This document shows, piece by piece, positions 43,085 to 50,067 of a stretch of 64,000 nt of DNA. The translations under genes were made by a program, and so were the position numbers. This stretch comes from Bacillus sp. 103mf (lineage in GTDB: Bacteria; Bacillota; Bacilli; Bacillales; Bacillaceae_G). The notes below the pieces were generated by a model, which was not told the origin of the DNA, did no database searches, and worked only from the letters and a program-made list of their open reading frames with translations. Each line of letters starts with the position of its first letter. Within the stretch, counting starts at the first letter, position 1. The stretch covers positions 412,592 through 476,591 of the forward strand of contig NZ_FPAF01000002.1 in the NCBI RefSeq assembly GCF_900116295.1, written 5' to 3'.

Positions 43085-43823
43085 CAGCATCTTCTTCCTT
43101 CGTTAGTGCAATGTAAATATCATCAAGCGTTGCTCCCGGCATGTTAAACTCGCTTTGCAGCTCTTCAAGAGTGCCTTGTGCACGAATTTCACCTTGATGC
43201 AAAATAATGAAGGAATCGCAATAACGCTCTGCTGTCGCTAAAATATGTGTACTCATTAAAATGCCTGCACCGCTTTTCTTTACTTGGTCCATCATTTGCA
43301 GCAATGATTGAATCGCTAGCGGGTCTAGTCCAACAAATGGTTCATCCACAATATATAAAGAAGGCTCGACTAAAAACGCACTCATAATCATTACTTTTTG
43401 TTTCATCCCTTTTGAAAAATGGGATGGAAACCACTTCAAACGATTTTTCATACGAAACTCTTTTAACAGTCTTTCTACGCGTTTTTCGTACTGTTTCTCT
43501 TCAACGCCATACGCCATTGCCGTTAGCTTTAAATGCTCTTCTAACGTTAGCTCCTCATAAAGCACAGGTGTTTCTGGAATAAACGAGAAACTAGAGCGAT
43601 ATGCTGTCATATCATCTTTTAACGTCTTACCGTTAATCGTAATATGACCTTGTTTCGGCTCCATTAATCCGATAATATGTTTGATCGTTGTACTTTTTCC
43701 CGCACCGTTTAAACCGATTAAGCCGACCAGCTCTCCTTTCTTAACAGAGAATGAAATATTTTGTAATACAGGACGCTTCGTATATCCGCCTGTGACATTT
43801 TCCACGCGTAATAATTGTTCCAT
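43077..43823 (-). CDS. ecsA: ABC transporter ATPase EcsA
   Basis: 248 residues, very close to B. subtilis EcsA: Walker A GLNGAGKSTT, signature HFSKGMKQKV, Walker B LYIVDEPFVGLDP, and MSTHILATAERYCDSF. ATG 43823 is preceded by GAAAGTGGTGTCAT. It is the first gene of ecsABC and energises EcsB. The gene is divergent from hit across a 550-bp region that holds a repeat/hairpin array. Confidence 0.95.
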   Translation of the reverse strand: MEQLLRVENVTGGYTKRPVLQNISFSVKKGELVGLIGLNGAGKSTTIKHIIGLMEPKQGHITINGKTLKDDMTAYRSSFSFIPETPVLYEELTLEEHLKLTAMAYGVEEKQYEKRVERLLKEFRMKNRLKWFPSHFSKGMKQKVMIMSAFLVEPSLYIVDEPFVGLDPLAIQSLLQMMDQVKKSGAGILMSTHILATAERYCDSFIILHQGEIRAQGTLEELQSEFNMPGATLDDIYIALTKEEDADE

Positions 43824-44022
43824 ATGACACCACTTTCTTCATTTATGTATATGTATCATCTTACCAAAAAAATAAAGCTTCTACATAGTACAGACATACG
43901 ATAAAAAGAAAAAAATTCCTTTGCATATCTTCCGTCAAAGCGGACATCATAATTAGTGAGGAAGGAACACATTGAAAAAGCAACCATAAAAGTGATGAAT
44001 ACAGCCTAGCGAACTCATCATG

Positions 44023-44238
44023 AAATGGGGTGTCTATAATGGACAAAGGTAATTTACACGGAGTCATATAATTTGTTTCATTTTAGAAACGGGGTGTCTC
44101 GAGGAGAGTAGATACTGTTTTATAAAATAAACAATTCATTTCTAAAGGATTGCAACATCATTTCAATGTAAATGGGGTGTCGACGGCAGAATATATGTCG
44201 AGTTACCGCGCATTTCCTAAATAAATGAGGTGTCTCCC
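44023..44238 (+). repeat. Array of four GGGGTGTC boxes with preceding short stems
   Basis: GGGGTGTC occurs at 44027-44034, 44091-44098 and 44174-44181, and GAGGTGTC at 44227-44234, all in one direction. Boxes 2-4 directly follow a short inverted repeat: GTTTC-ATTTTA-GAAAC, CATTT-CAATGT-AAATG and CATTT-CCTAAAT-AAATG. Box 1 follows a weaker CAT-CATGAA-ATG. Downstream segments also resemble each other (CAAAGGTAATTTACACG against CAAAGGTAGATTAAACG), so this is a decayed tandem array. Spacing is 64, 83 and 53 bp. Confidence 0.65.
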
Positions 44239-44318
44239 AAAGGTAGATTAAACGAAAATGCTTTTTCAAACCTTCTTCAGAAGGCAGGAAGCTCAGCGGC
44301 TTCCTGCTTTTCGTGTTT
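44041..44318 (+). ncRNA. Candidate small RNA or leader between ecsA and hit
   Basis: Stem-box modules lie ahead of a strong intrinsic terminator (44284-44307, tail to 44322) on the plus strand, but no ORF of any size fills the region. A TATAAT at 44035-44040 could serve as -10; no good -35 is seen, so the 5' end is uncertain. It could be a trans-acting RNA or a leader ahead of hit. Confidence 0.35.
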
Positions 44319-44322
44319 TTTC
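44284..44322 (+). terminator. Strong terminator upstream of hit
   Basis: GCAGGAAGC (44284-44292), loop TCAGCG, GCTTCCTGC (44299-44307), then TTTTCGTGTTTTTTC. It lies 53 bp before the hit start codon, so it must end a transcript that begins in the ecsA-hit gap. Confidence 0.85.
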
Positions 44323-44374
44323 TATTGTGTAATTATGATAAAATACGGCTAAGACTACTGAAAGGATGAGGAAT

Positions 44375-44809
44375 ATGAATCATACAGCGGATAATTGTAT
44401 TTTTTGTAAAATTATTGAGGGGCAAATCCCTTGCGCAAAAGTATATGAAGATGAACATGTACTCGCTTTTCTTGATATTAGCCAAGTTACAAAAGGACAT
44501 ACACTCGTAATTCCAAAAGTACATAAACAAGATGTATTTGCATTAACACCAGAAATTGCCACGCACATTTTCTCTGTTGTTCCAAAAATTTCAAATGCGA
44601 TTAAAACTGAATATAATCCAGTTGGTTTCAACTTATTAAATAATAACGGAGAAAAAGCAGGACAAACTGTCTTTCACTTCCATTTTCATTTAATTCCACG
44701 CTACGGTGAAAAAGACGGTTTCGGTGCTGTATGGAAATCTCATCACAGTGATTACACAATGGAAGAATTACAAAACATTGCAAACACAATTGCAACTAGC
44801 GTAAAGTAA
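44375..44809 (+). CDS. hit: HIT-family nucleotide hydrolase
   Basis: 144 residues. ATG 44375 (MNHTADNCIFCK) is preferred since AAAGGATGAGG precedes it; the ATG at 44366 has its ribosome site too close. Features: CIFCKIIEGQIPCAKVYED at the start and the histidine triad HFHFHLIPR (about residues 98-106). HIT proteins cleave adenosine phosphoramidates or Ap4A-like nucleotides. Location next to ecsA is as in B. subtilis. Confidence 0.95.
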   Translation: MNHTADNCIFCKIIEGQIPCAKVYEDEHVLAFLDISQVTKGHTLVIPKVHKQDVFALTPEIATHIFSVVPKISNAIKTEYNPVGFNLLNNNGEKAGQTVFHFHFHLIPRYGEKDGFGAVWKSHHSDYTMEELQNIANTIATSVK

Positions 44810-44855
44810 CTCTTTTATCAGAAATGATGAATGTAAAAGATCAAATCTTTATTAT

Positions 44856-45047
44856 CTATTGCAGTATGTACAATAGGATTGTACATACCATACATACTCC
44901 GCCAATGAACGCGAATCTAACAGCTTGCTGCTTCACCGAAAGTATTGGCGGGTATGATCTTTTCTGTTTTAAAATAAAAAATAATTGCATTGCTCGTACA
45001 AGAAAGAAAAGACTGACAATAAAACAAATGCTTGTAATCAATTTCAC
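44856..45047 (-). CDS. Small membrane protein, two predicted helices
   Basis: 63 residues with a GTG start at 45047 behind a strong AGGGGGGAGAAAA. Two hydrophobic helices (SICFIVSLFFLVRAMQLFFIL and FAFIGGVCMVCTILLYIL) are joined by a short basic loop. It lies between hit and yhaH on the opposite strand. The family is not recognised. A perfect 11-bp inverted repeat (GTATGTACAAT/ATTGTACATAC, 44867-44891) lies within its last codons. Confidence 0.65.
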   Translation of the reverse strand: MKLITSICFIVSLFFLVRAMQLFFILKQKRSYPPILSVKQQAVRFAFIGGVCMVCTILLYILQ

Positions 45048-45160
45048 TTTTCTCCCCCCTTGTCTTATGCATATGCACAGTTTTACACATCATGAGTATA
45101 ACAATGCTGTGAAACTTCCATCTATGATGGCGAGTTACACAAATTAAGGAGGCCATTTTC

Positions 45161-45523
45161 ATGTCAAAATCTAAATCCTTTCTAACTGGCGTCATTTGCG
45201 GCGGAGCTGTTGCTGGACTTGCTGTACTCTTTTCTACTCCTTCATCTGGAAAAGATATGCGAAGTAAGTTAAAAGAAAAAGGAAATGATATAAAGAAAAC
45301 ACTGGCTGATATTACAGCAGATACAAAGCTATTAAGACGACAAATCGTTGAAACAGCTTCTGAAGGAAAAGAAGTGATTCAAGAATTAAAAGTTGATATG
45401 CACGAAACACTTTCCACATGGAGAAAAGATATCTCTCAAAATAAACGCCACATTGAAAAAGAAATTGAAAACATTCAAAAATCAATTGAAAAGTTACAAC
45501 AAACGGTTCCTGATAAAGCGTAA
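45161..45523 (+). CDS. yhaH: YtxH-domain protein YhaH
   Basis: 120 residues: one N-terminal membrane helix with GGAVAGLAVLF (about 8-28), then a long charged, coiled-coil region (LRRQIVETASEGKEVIQELK). This is the YtxH/general-stress layout. ATG 45161 after AAGGAGGCCATTTTC. B. subtilis yhaH also sits between hit and hpr. Function is unknown, possibly envelope stress. A terminator follows at 45566. Confidence 0.9.
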   Translation: MSKSKSFLTGVICGGAVAGLAVLFSTPSSGKDMRSKLKEKGNDIKKTLADITADTKLLRRQIVETASEGKEVIQELKVDMHETLSTWRKDISQNKRHIEKEIENIQKSIEKLQQTVPDKA

Positions 45524-45565
45524 TTTTTCGTATATAACAAATATTTTTGATTCTTATCGTCTCTT

Positions 45566-45600
45566 ATACGGCACATGACATACATGTGCCGTATTTTTTA
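45566..45600 (+). terminator. Terminator of yhaH
   Basis: ATACGGCACATG/CATGTGCCGTAT with 5-nt loop and TTTTTT tail. Confidence 0.9.
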
Positions 45601-45821
45601 TACAATGATACTCCTTTTCTTTCTACATCCAAATAAGAATAAAATTCCGTCAATCTTTGTCCTGTCCTACAAGGAAACGCTTTTATTACTACTCGAAATT
45701 TGTATAGTTTTGTCATTTTAACGAAAAATTTTCACAATTCTAACAAAAACACTTTATTAATTTTTATTTTACTGGCATAATAGATAGTAATGAATAAGAA
45801 TTGTATAAAGTGGGTGAATCG

Positions 45822-46382
45822 ATGAAAAACGGAGAAAAAAGTTATTCAATAAAAGAAGCGATGATTTTTAGTCAACGTATCGCTCAATTATCAAAAGCAT
45901 TATGGAAGTGCGTAGAAAAAGATTGGCAGCAATGGATTAAACCATACGATTTAAATATTAATGAACATCACATTTTATGGATTGCGTATCATTTAAAAGG
46001 GGCTTCTATTTCAGAAATTGCAAAATTCGGTGTCATGCACGTATCCACGGCTTTTAACTTCTCTAAAAAACTAGAAGAACGCGGTCTGCTTATATTTTCA
46101 AAAAAAGAAGATGACAAACGAAACACGTATATTGAAATTACAGAGAAGGGAGAAGAATTGCTATTGCAATTAATGGAGGAATATGATCCTGAAAGTAATT
46201 CTGTCTTTAACGGTGCCTTGGCTCTTCGTAATTTCTACGGTAAATTCCCAGAAAACATCGAATTAATGGCTATTTTACGAAATGTTTATGGGCAAGACTT
46301 TATCGATATTTTCGAGAAATCATTGGATAATATCGAGGATAGTTTTATAGAGCACGACGAAAAACTTGTTAAAAAATGCTAA
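45822..46382 (+). CDS. hpr: Transition-state regulator Hpr (ScoC), MarR family
   Basis: 186 residues from ATG 45822 (GTGGGTGAATCG upstream). It matches B. subtilis Hpr/ScoC across the MarR winged helix: [56 protein letters not shown]. Hpr represses protease and sporulation genes during growth. The neighbourhood (yhaH, hit, ecs, yhaI, prsA) is the same as in B. subtilis. The C-terminus is shorter than in B. subtilis. Confidence 0.95.
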   Translation: MKNGEKSYSIKEAMIFSQRIAQLSKALWKCVEKDWQQWIKPYDLNINEHHILWIAYHLKGASISEIAKFGVMHVSTAFNFSKKLEERGLLIFSKKEDDKRNTYIEITEKGEELLLQLMEEYDPESNSVFNGALALRNFYGKFPENIELMAILRNVYGQDFIDIFEKSLDNIEDSFIEHDEKLVKKC

Positions 46383-46386
46383 ATTA

Positions 46387-46722
46387 TTATCTTTTCGCTA
46401 TCATATGTAAAAACTCTTGCATCAATGGTTGAAACAAACCTTGACGTTCGAGCGCTTCCGCCGTCTCTTTTCCTTCGAGGCTTTCTGGAAGCGCTCTTTC
46501 AAATTTATTCAACAGCTCATCAAATAAAAGCAAACCTTCTTGCTTTTCCATTAAGTATTGCTCATTCATTTGTTCACAAAGAACTAACAAATGTTCTACA
46601 TCACATTTCATCACTTTCTTCTTTATAATTAAAGAATAAAATGGACACTTTTGTTCATCTATCATATTAAAAAGAAGCGATACATAATATTCTGCTTGTT
46701 CTAAGCGTTTCACAACGTCCAT
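46387..46722 (-). CDS. yhaI: DUF1878 protein YhaI
   Basis: 111 residues from ATG 46722 (GAGAGGGAAGAAA upstream); the open frame continues to 46788 without a ribosome site. Helical protein with MDVVKRLEQAEYYVSLLFNM and a C-terminal ERQGLFQPLMQEFLHMI. It is convergent with hpr, 4 bp apart. YhaI is conserved next to hpr in Bacillus; function unknown. Confidence 0.88.
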   Translation of the reverse strand: MDVVKRLEQAEYYVSLLFNMIDEQKCPFYSLIIKKKVMKCDVEHLLVLCEQMNEQYLMEKQEGLLLFDELLNKFERALPESLEGKETAEALERQGLFQPLMQEFLHMIAKR

Positions 46723-46923
46723 TTTCTTCCCTCTCTTTCTATATAAATCGCTACTATTGAACATAAAAATTGACCTGCTTTCTCCCACGCTAAAAAGGGG
46801 ATGTCTTTTTTAATTTGTATTTATATAATCTCAGTGCCTCTATTTCAGAATTTTATAACACGAACAAATTATCGTATGATACAATAGGATTATATGTATT
46901 TTCGCCAAAGGAGGACTCTCCTC

Positions 46924-47115
46924 GTGACAATTATAATTACATTTATTGCTTTTGCATTTATCGTTCTAGCTTATGCAAACATTATGACACACACACTGTG
47001 TCAACAAAAACAAATATCTGATCGACGTCAAACGAGTGTCTTTCGGTTCGTTAACATATGCATTACCATTCTATTAATTTCTAGTTATATAGAAATTATA
47101 TTTCATGCAAAGTGA
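46924..47115 (+). CDS. Small two-helix membrane protein
   Basis: 63 residues from GTG 46924, chosen because AAAGGAGG lies 9 bases upstream. Helix 1 is TIIITFIAFAFIVLAYANIM; helix 2 near the C-terminus is FVNICITILLISSYIEIIF; a short polar loop with RRQ joins them. It occupies the yhaI-prsA interval but is not recognisably YhaL. Its terminator follows at 47111. Confidence 0.65.
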   Translation: MTIIITFIAFAFIVLAYANIMTHTLCQQKQISDRRQTSVFRFVNICITILLISSYIEIIFHAK

Positions 47116-47143
47116 GGAAGGAAACCCCTTCCTCACTTTTTTC
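47111..47143. terminator. Terminator between two small membrane protein genes
   Basis: AGTGAGGAAGG (47111-47121) with CCTTCCTCACT (47127-47137) and a TTTTTT tail on the plus strand. It overlaps the end of the plus-strand gene and may also serve the short minus-strand ORF at 47146. Confidence 0.85.
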
Positions 47144-47145
47144 CT

Positions 47146-47217
47146 CTATAAACAAATTATACCTACTATTACTAATAAAATAAACAACACAAGCCATAAA
47201 ATTAATTGTTGATTCAT
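47146..47217 (-). CDS. Tiny single-helix membrane peptide (candidate)
   Basis: 23 codons: MNQQ followed by a purely hydrophobic helix (LILWLVLFILLVIVGIICL). AGGAGG lies 11 bases before ATG 47217, and a hairpin lies just after the stop. It is too short for ordinary gene callers. Similar tiny hydrophobic proteins are common in Bacillus spores and membranes. Only the ribosome site and composition support it. Confidence 0.45.
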   Translation of the reverse strand: MNQQLILWLVLFILLVIVGIICL

Positions 47218-47377
47218 TATAAATTCAACCTCCTCATTTCTCTTTGTATGCGTGTAAGCCCAGAATGGTGACATGACCGAATCTGACAATCCTTACGAAC
47301 AAATGGGCAATTTTTCTTTATCAATAGGAAAACGAACCGAAATATGTTATATTAAATTTTGTACATATTGCTTATAC

Positions 47378-47432
47378 TATAAAGTGAAACTTCCATTAGT
47401 GAGGGATTACTGCCCGTTCATGCGGGATTAAA
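47378..47432 (+). repeat. Structured leader-like repeat, copy 4, short (upstream of prsA)
   Basis: On the plus strand TATAAAGTGAAACTTCCAT, TAGTGAGGGATTACTGCCCG and CATGCGGGATTA match the two ends of the repeat seen at 34594 and 55915, with the centre deleted. It is oriented as a leader of prsA (ends 30 bp before the ATG). Confidence 0.6.
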
Positions 47433-47461
47433 AAATACATAATAGTAGGAGTGTTTATTTC

Positions 47462-48307
47462 ATGAAGAAAGCAATGCTTGCCCTAGCTGTAACAAGTGTA
47501 TTCACATTGTCAGCATGTGGCACTTCTGACAAAGTTGTAACATCAAAAGCTGGGGACGTAACAAAAGATGATTTCTACAATGCAATGAAACAACAAGGCG
47601 GTAAAAACGTCTTACGTAACCTAGTAATGGAAAAAGTATTTATCAAAAACTACCCAGTAAAAGATGATGCCGTTAATAAACGATTTGACGAATACAAAAA
47701 GCAATACGGCGATCAATTCTCTGCTGCATTAAAACAAAGCGGCATGACTGAAAAACAATTAAAAGAAACTGTTCGCGCTGAGCTTTCAATGAAAGAAGCT
47801 GTGAAGAAAAGCATCACAGATAAAGAAATAAAAGACAATTACAAACCTGAAATTAAAGCAAGCCACATTCTTGTAAAAGATGAAGCAACTGCGAAAAAAG
47901 TAAAAGACGAACTTGCACAAGGCAAATCTTTTGAAGAGTTGGCAAAACAATACTCTGAAGATCCAGGTTCAAAAGAAAAAGGCGGCGACTTAGGATACTT
48001 CACATCAGGTAAAATGGTAAAAGAATTTGAAGATGCTGCATATAAATTGAAAAAAGACGAAGTGAGTGATCCTGTAAAATCACAATTCGGTTACCACATC
48101 ATCAAAGTTACTGATATTAAAGAATTAAAACCACTTGATCAAGAAAAAGATCGTATTAAAAACGAGCTTGTTGACAAGAAAATGCAAGATCCTAAATTTA
48201 TGAACGATCTTGTTACAAAAGAAATGAAAAAAGCAGATGTGAAGATCGAAGATAAAGACTTAAAAGATGTTTTCGAAACTCCAAAGGCTGAAAAAGAATC
48301 GAAGTAA
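47462..48307 (+). CDS. prsA: Foldase lipoprotein PrsA (parvulin-type PPIase)
   Basis: 281 residues. Signal peptide with lipobox LSAC (Cys19-20 region, SACGTSDK). The N-terminal helical part (about 35-130) precedes a parvulin domain (about 133-225): [42 protein letters not shown]. The charged C-terminal tail is typical. PrsA helps exported proteins fold at the outer face of the membrane; B. cereus group genomes have several copies. It is monocistronic, with terminator at 48314. Confidence 0.95.
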   Translation: MKKAMLALAVTSVFTLSACGTSDKVVTSKAGDVTKDDFYNAMKQQGGKNVLRNLVMEKVFIKNYPVKDDAVNKRFDEYKKQYGDQFSAALKQSGMTEKQLKETVRAELSMKEAVKKSITDKEIKDNYKPEIKASHILVKDEATAKKVKDELAQGKSFEELAKQYSEDPGSKEKGGDLGYFTSGKMVKEFEDAAYKLKKDEVSDPVKSQFGYHIIKVTDIKELKPLDQEKDRIKNELVDKKMQDPKFMNDLVTKEMKKADVKIEDKDLKDVFETPKAEKESK

Positions 48308-48313
48308 TAATAA

Positions 48314-48345
48314 AAAAGCTCGGCATATGCCGGGCTTTTTTTGTT
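48314..48345 (+). terminator. Terminator of prsA
   Basis: AAAAAGC-CGGCATATGCCG-GCTTTTTTT hairpin right after the stop codon. Confidence 0.9.
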
Positions 48346-48467
48346 TTAGGTTTGTATCCTATACAACCTTGTTATCTTTTAATTATGAATTTTTCGTTTT
48401 CGTATTGCTTCCACGCTTCGAAATGAGGTAAAATTCGTAAAAAAGTGTTCATTAGGAGGCAGTTAGA

Positions 48468-49142
48468 GTGTCCAATGAAATAAAAAGTTCCATTGACTAT
48501 CCAATGGTGAAAATTCCAGCGGGCGCAGTGGAATTAAGGGACGACAGAATAAAAAGCACATGGAAAGCTGAAATCAAACCGTTTCTTCTTGCCCGGTATC
48601 CTGTAACTACAGATCTATACTATGCTATTACAAATCAATCTTCTTTTGACGGAGATCTAAAACCGGTTGTAAATATTTCTTGGCACGATGCGATTTCCTT
48701 TTGTAATCTGCTTTCACAGAAAGCTGGACTGAAAGAATGTTATTCTATAAGTAACGATGGTGAAAACATTATTTGTGACTTGGAAGCAGATGGCTATCGA
48801 CTTCCTTCAGACGCAGAGTGGCAATATGCATGTAAAGCAGGAACTACTGGTTATAGATACGGAGAGCTTGATAAGATTGCCTGGTATAATGAAAATTCAG
48901 AAGGCAGGGTCCATGAAGTAGGAAGAAAGGAACCGAATTCATGGGGTCTGTATGATATGCTAGGGAATGTTTGGGAGTGGTGCTGGGATTTATATGATGA
49001 ACAAGTATACGGCTCCTACAGAATTTTCCGAGGAGGCAGCTGGGCTGAAGAGGCCAGAGGTTGCGGGGCTTCGTGTCGTCGTCGTAGCCATCCAACCTTT
49101 CGCATAGACGACCTTGGATTCCGTCTTGCCCGGTCTTTTTAA
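48468..49142 (+). CDS. Formylglycine-generating-enzyme-like (FGE-sulfatase) domain protein
   Basis: 224 residues, GTG start at 48468 after AGGAGGCAGTTAGA. The SUMF1/FGE fold is evident: ARYPVTTDLYYAIT, PVVNISWHDAISFCNLLSQ, YRLPSDAEWQYACKAG, WGLYDMLGNVWEWCWD and FRGGSWAEEARG, then LGFRLARS. True FGE enzymes carry a copper-binding Cys pair in the segment after GGS; here that segment is GGSWAEEARGCGASCRR, so the first Cys is displaced or absent and classical activity is doubtful. No sulfatase gene is linked. It is cytosolic (no signal peptide). Confidence 0.85.
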   Translation: MSNEIKSSIDYPMVKIPAGAVELRDDRIKSTWKAEIKPFLLARYPVTTDLYYAITNQSSFDGDLKPVVNISWHDAISFCNLLSQKAGLKECYSISNDGENIICDLEADGYRLPSDAEWQYACKAGTTGYRYGELDKIAWYNENSEGRVHEVGRKEPNSWGLYDMLGNVWEWCWDLYDEQVYGSYRIFRGGSWAEEARGCGASCRRRSHPTFRIDDLGFRLARSF

Positions 49143-49202
49143 TTCTACAAATATGCTCTTTTCCAGCTCAGCTAAAGTTCAATAACACTGATTATATGAA
49201 CG

Positions 49203-49235
49203 GAAAGTTTCTTCGGTTCTTCTGAAGAAACTTTC
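49203..49235. other. Hairpin after the FGE-like gene
   Basis: GAAAGTTTCTTC (49203-49214) pairs with GAAGAAACTTTC (49224-49235). There is no clear T-run, so it may be a weak terminator or an RNA stability element. Confidence 0.6.
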
Positions 49236-49305
49236 ATGTACAGAAAACTTCTATTCAGCCTACAACTATTTTTATGAGACATAATAATTGATAATACTTC
49301 TTCCC

Positions 49306-49398
49306 CTATCGCACTTTCATGAAAAAAGCGGTTAAATATGCTAAATTCTCCTGTGAAAAATTCCGATGCTTTTCAATTACTTGTTGCAACTTATCCAT
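49306..49398 (-). CDS. Candidate 30-residue small protein
   Basis: ATG 49398 is preceded by GGGGAGGGGATTTTTGG, a strong ribosome site. The peptide (MDKLQQVIEKHRNFSQENLA, then YLTAFFMKVR) is soluble, amphipathic and helical. It lies in the gap between the FGE-like gene and the DUF3955 gene, opposite strand. Palindromes at 49449-49511 lie upstream of it. No family recognised. Confidence 0.45.
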   Translation of the reverse strand: MDKLQQVIEKHRNFSQENLAYLTAFFMKVR

Positions 49399-49448
49399 CC
49401 AAAAATCCCCTCCCCTTCATTTAAAACCCACACATATACACTTTTCCC

Positions 49449-49511
49449 TCTTACAGATCTGTAAGATTTTTGTCACCTATATAAATAGTACTAACTACAT
49501 GACAGTACTAT
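49449..49511. promoter_or_regulatory. Two palindromic operator-like sites upstream of DUF3955 gene
   Basis: TCTTACAGATCTGTAAGA (49449-49466) is a perfect 18-bp palindrome. ATAGTACT-N11-AGTACTAT (49485-49511) is a perfect interrupted palindrome whose right half overlaps a TATAAT -10 element at 49508-49513. They could serve the small minus-strand ORF, the DUF3955 gene, or both. Confidence 0.55.
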
Positions 49512-49569
49512 AATTATTAACTATAAAGCAGTTATTTTCAAAAAAAATTCCTACACATGGAGGTTTAAT

Positions 49570-49767
49570 ATGAAAAAATACATTTTAACTTTACTACCAT
49601 TTATTTTCGGAATCGCATGTTTTGTTAGCTTTCATACTGTCGGATCTACAGTCGCTCCAGATGGTAAACTTGTAGAACCATTTTATTTACTACCAATAGG
49701 TTATGCATTCATTGCTATCGGTACCGTTAGTCTTTTTGTAAATAAAATGAAAAAGGTTAAGAAGTAG
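49570..49767 (+). CDS. DUF3955 small membrane protein
   Basis: 65 residues, two membrane helices (LTLLPFIFGIACFVSF and YLLPIGYAFIAIGTVSLFV) with a short outside loop containing VAPDGKLVEPF, and a basic C-terminus. This fits DUF3955. ATG 49570 follows TGGAGGTTTAAT. Function is unknown. The stop codon is within a long terminator palindrome. Confidence 0.8.
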   Translation: MKKYILTLLPFIFGIACFVSFHTVGSTVAPDGKLVEPFYLLPIGYAFIAIGTVSLFVNKMKKVKK

Positions 49768-49808
49768 ACTAAAAAAAAAGCTTTACTAAAGCTCTTTTTT
49801 TAGTCTAC
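49764..49808. terminator. Long bidirectional terminator palindrome
   Basis: GTAGACTAAAAAAA...AGCTTT-ACT-AAAGCT...TTTTTTTAGTCTAC: 21-bp arms with one mismatch. It includes the DUF3955 stop codon. Confidence 0.9.
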
Positions 49809-49953
49809 TGAACGTTTGTAATGATATCCTTCTTCATTCTTAGAAATCCCCTCTGTAAAAGTTGAATTGACAGAATCCTCGTTGATTTTCTACGTTTTTT
49901 GACATACAGATTTATCTACTCAAATGGTTCAAGATACCAGAAAGAGGTGGTAA

Positions 49954-50028
49954 ATGGAAAATATTTTTTATATAATGAAGCGTAGAAAAGATAGGGAGGG
50001 CGATACAACCGATTATTCGACTATCTAG
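49954..50028 (+). CDS. Candidate 24-residue upstream peptide
   Basis: ATG 49954 after AGAAAGAGGTGGTAA encodes a short basic peptide (MENIFYIMKRRKDREGDTTD, then YSTI), ending 39 bases before the lipoprotein gene. It may be an upstream ORF in that gene's leader, or chance. The remainder of 49809-50067 shows no other feature. Confidence 0.3.
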   Translation: MENIFYIMKRRKDREGDTTDYSTI

Positions 50029-50067
50029 ATTAGGGGTTTAGTAGAGAGAAAAATAGGGGGAAGAGAA

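Noticed and set aside
44025-44251. Short upstream ORFs starting at the ATG of the GGGGTGTC boxes (MGCL, MGCRRQN..., MRCLPKVD)
   Set aside because: They have no ribosome sites, are in different frames, and one box has ACG in place of ATG; the conserved part is the stem and box, not a peptide.
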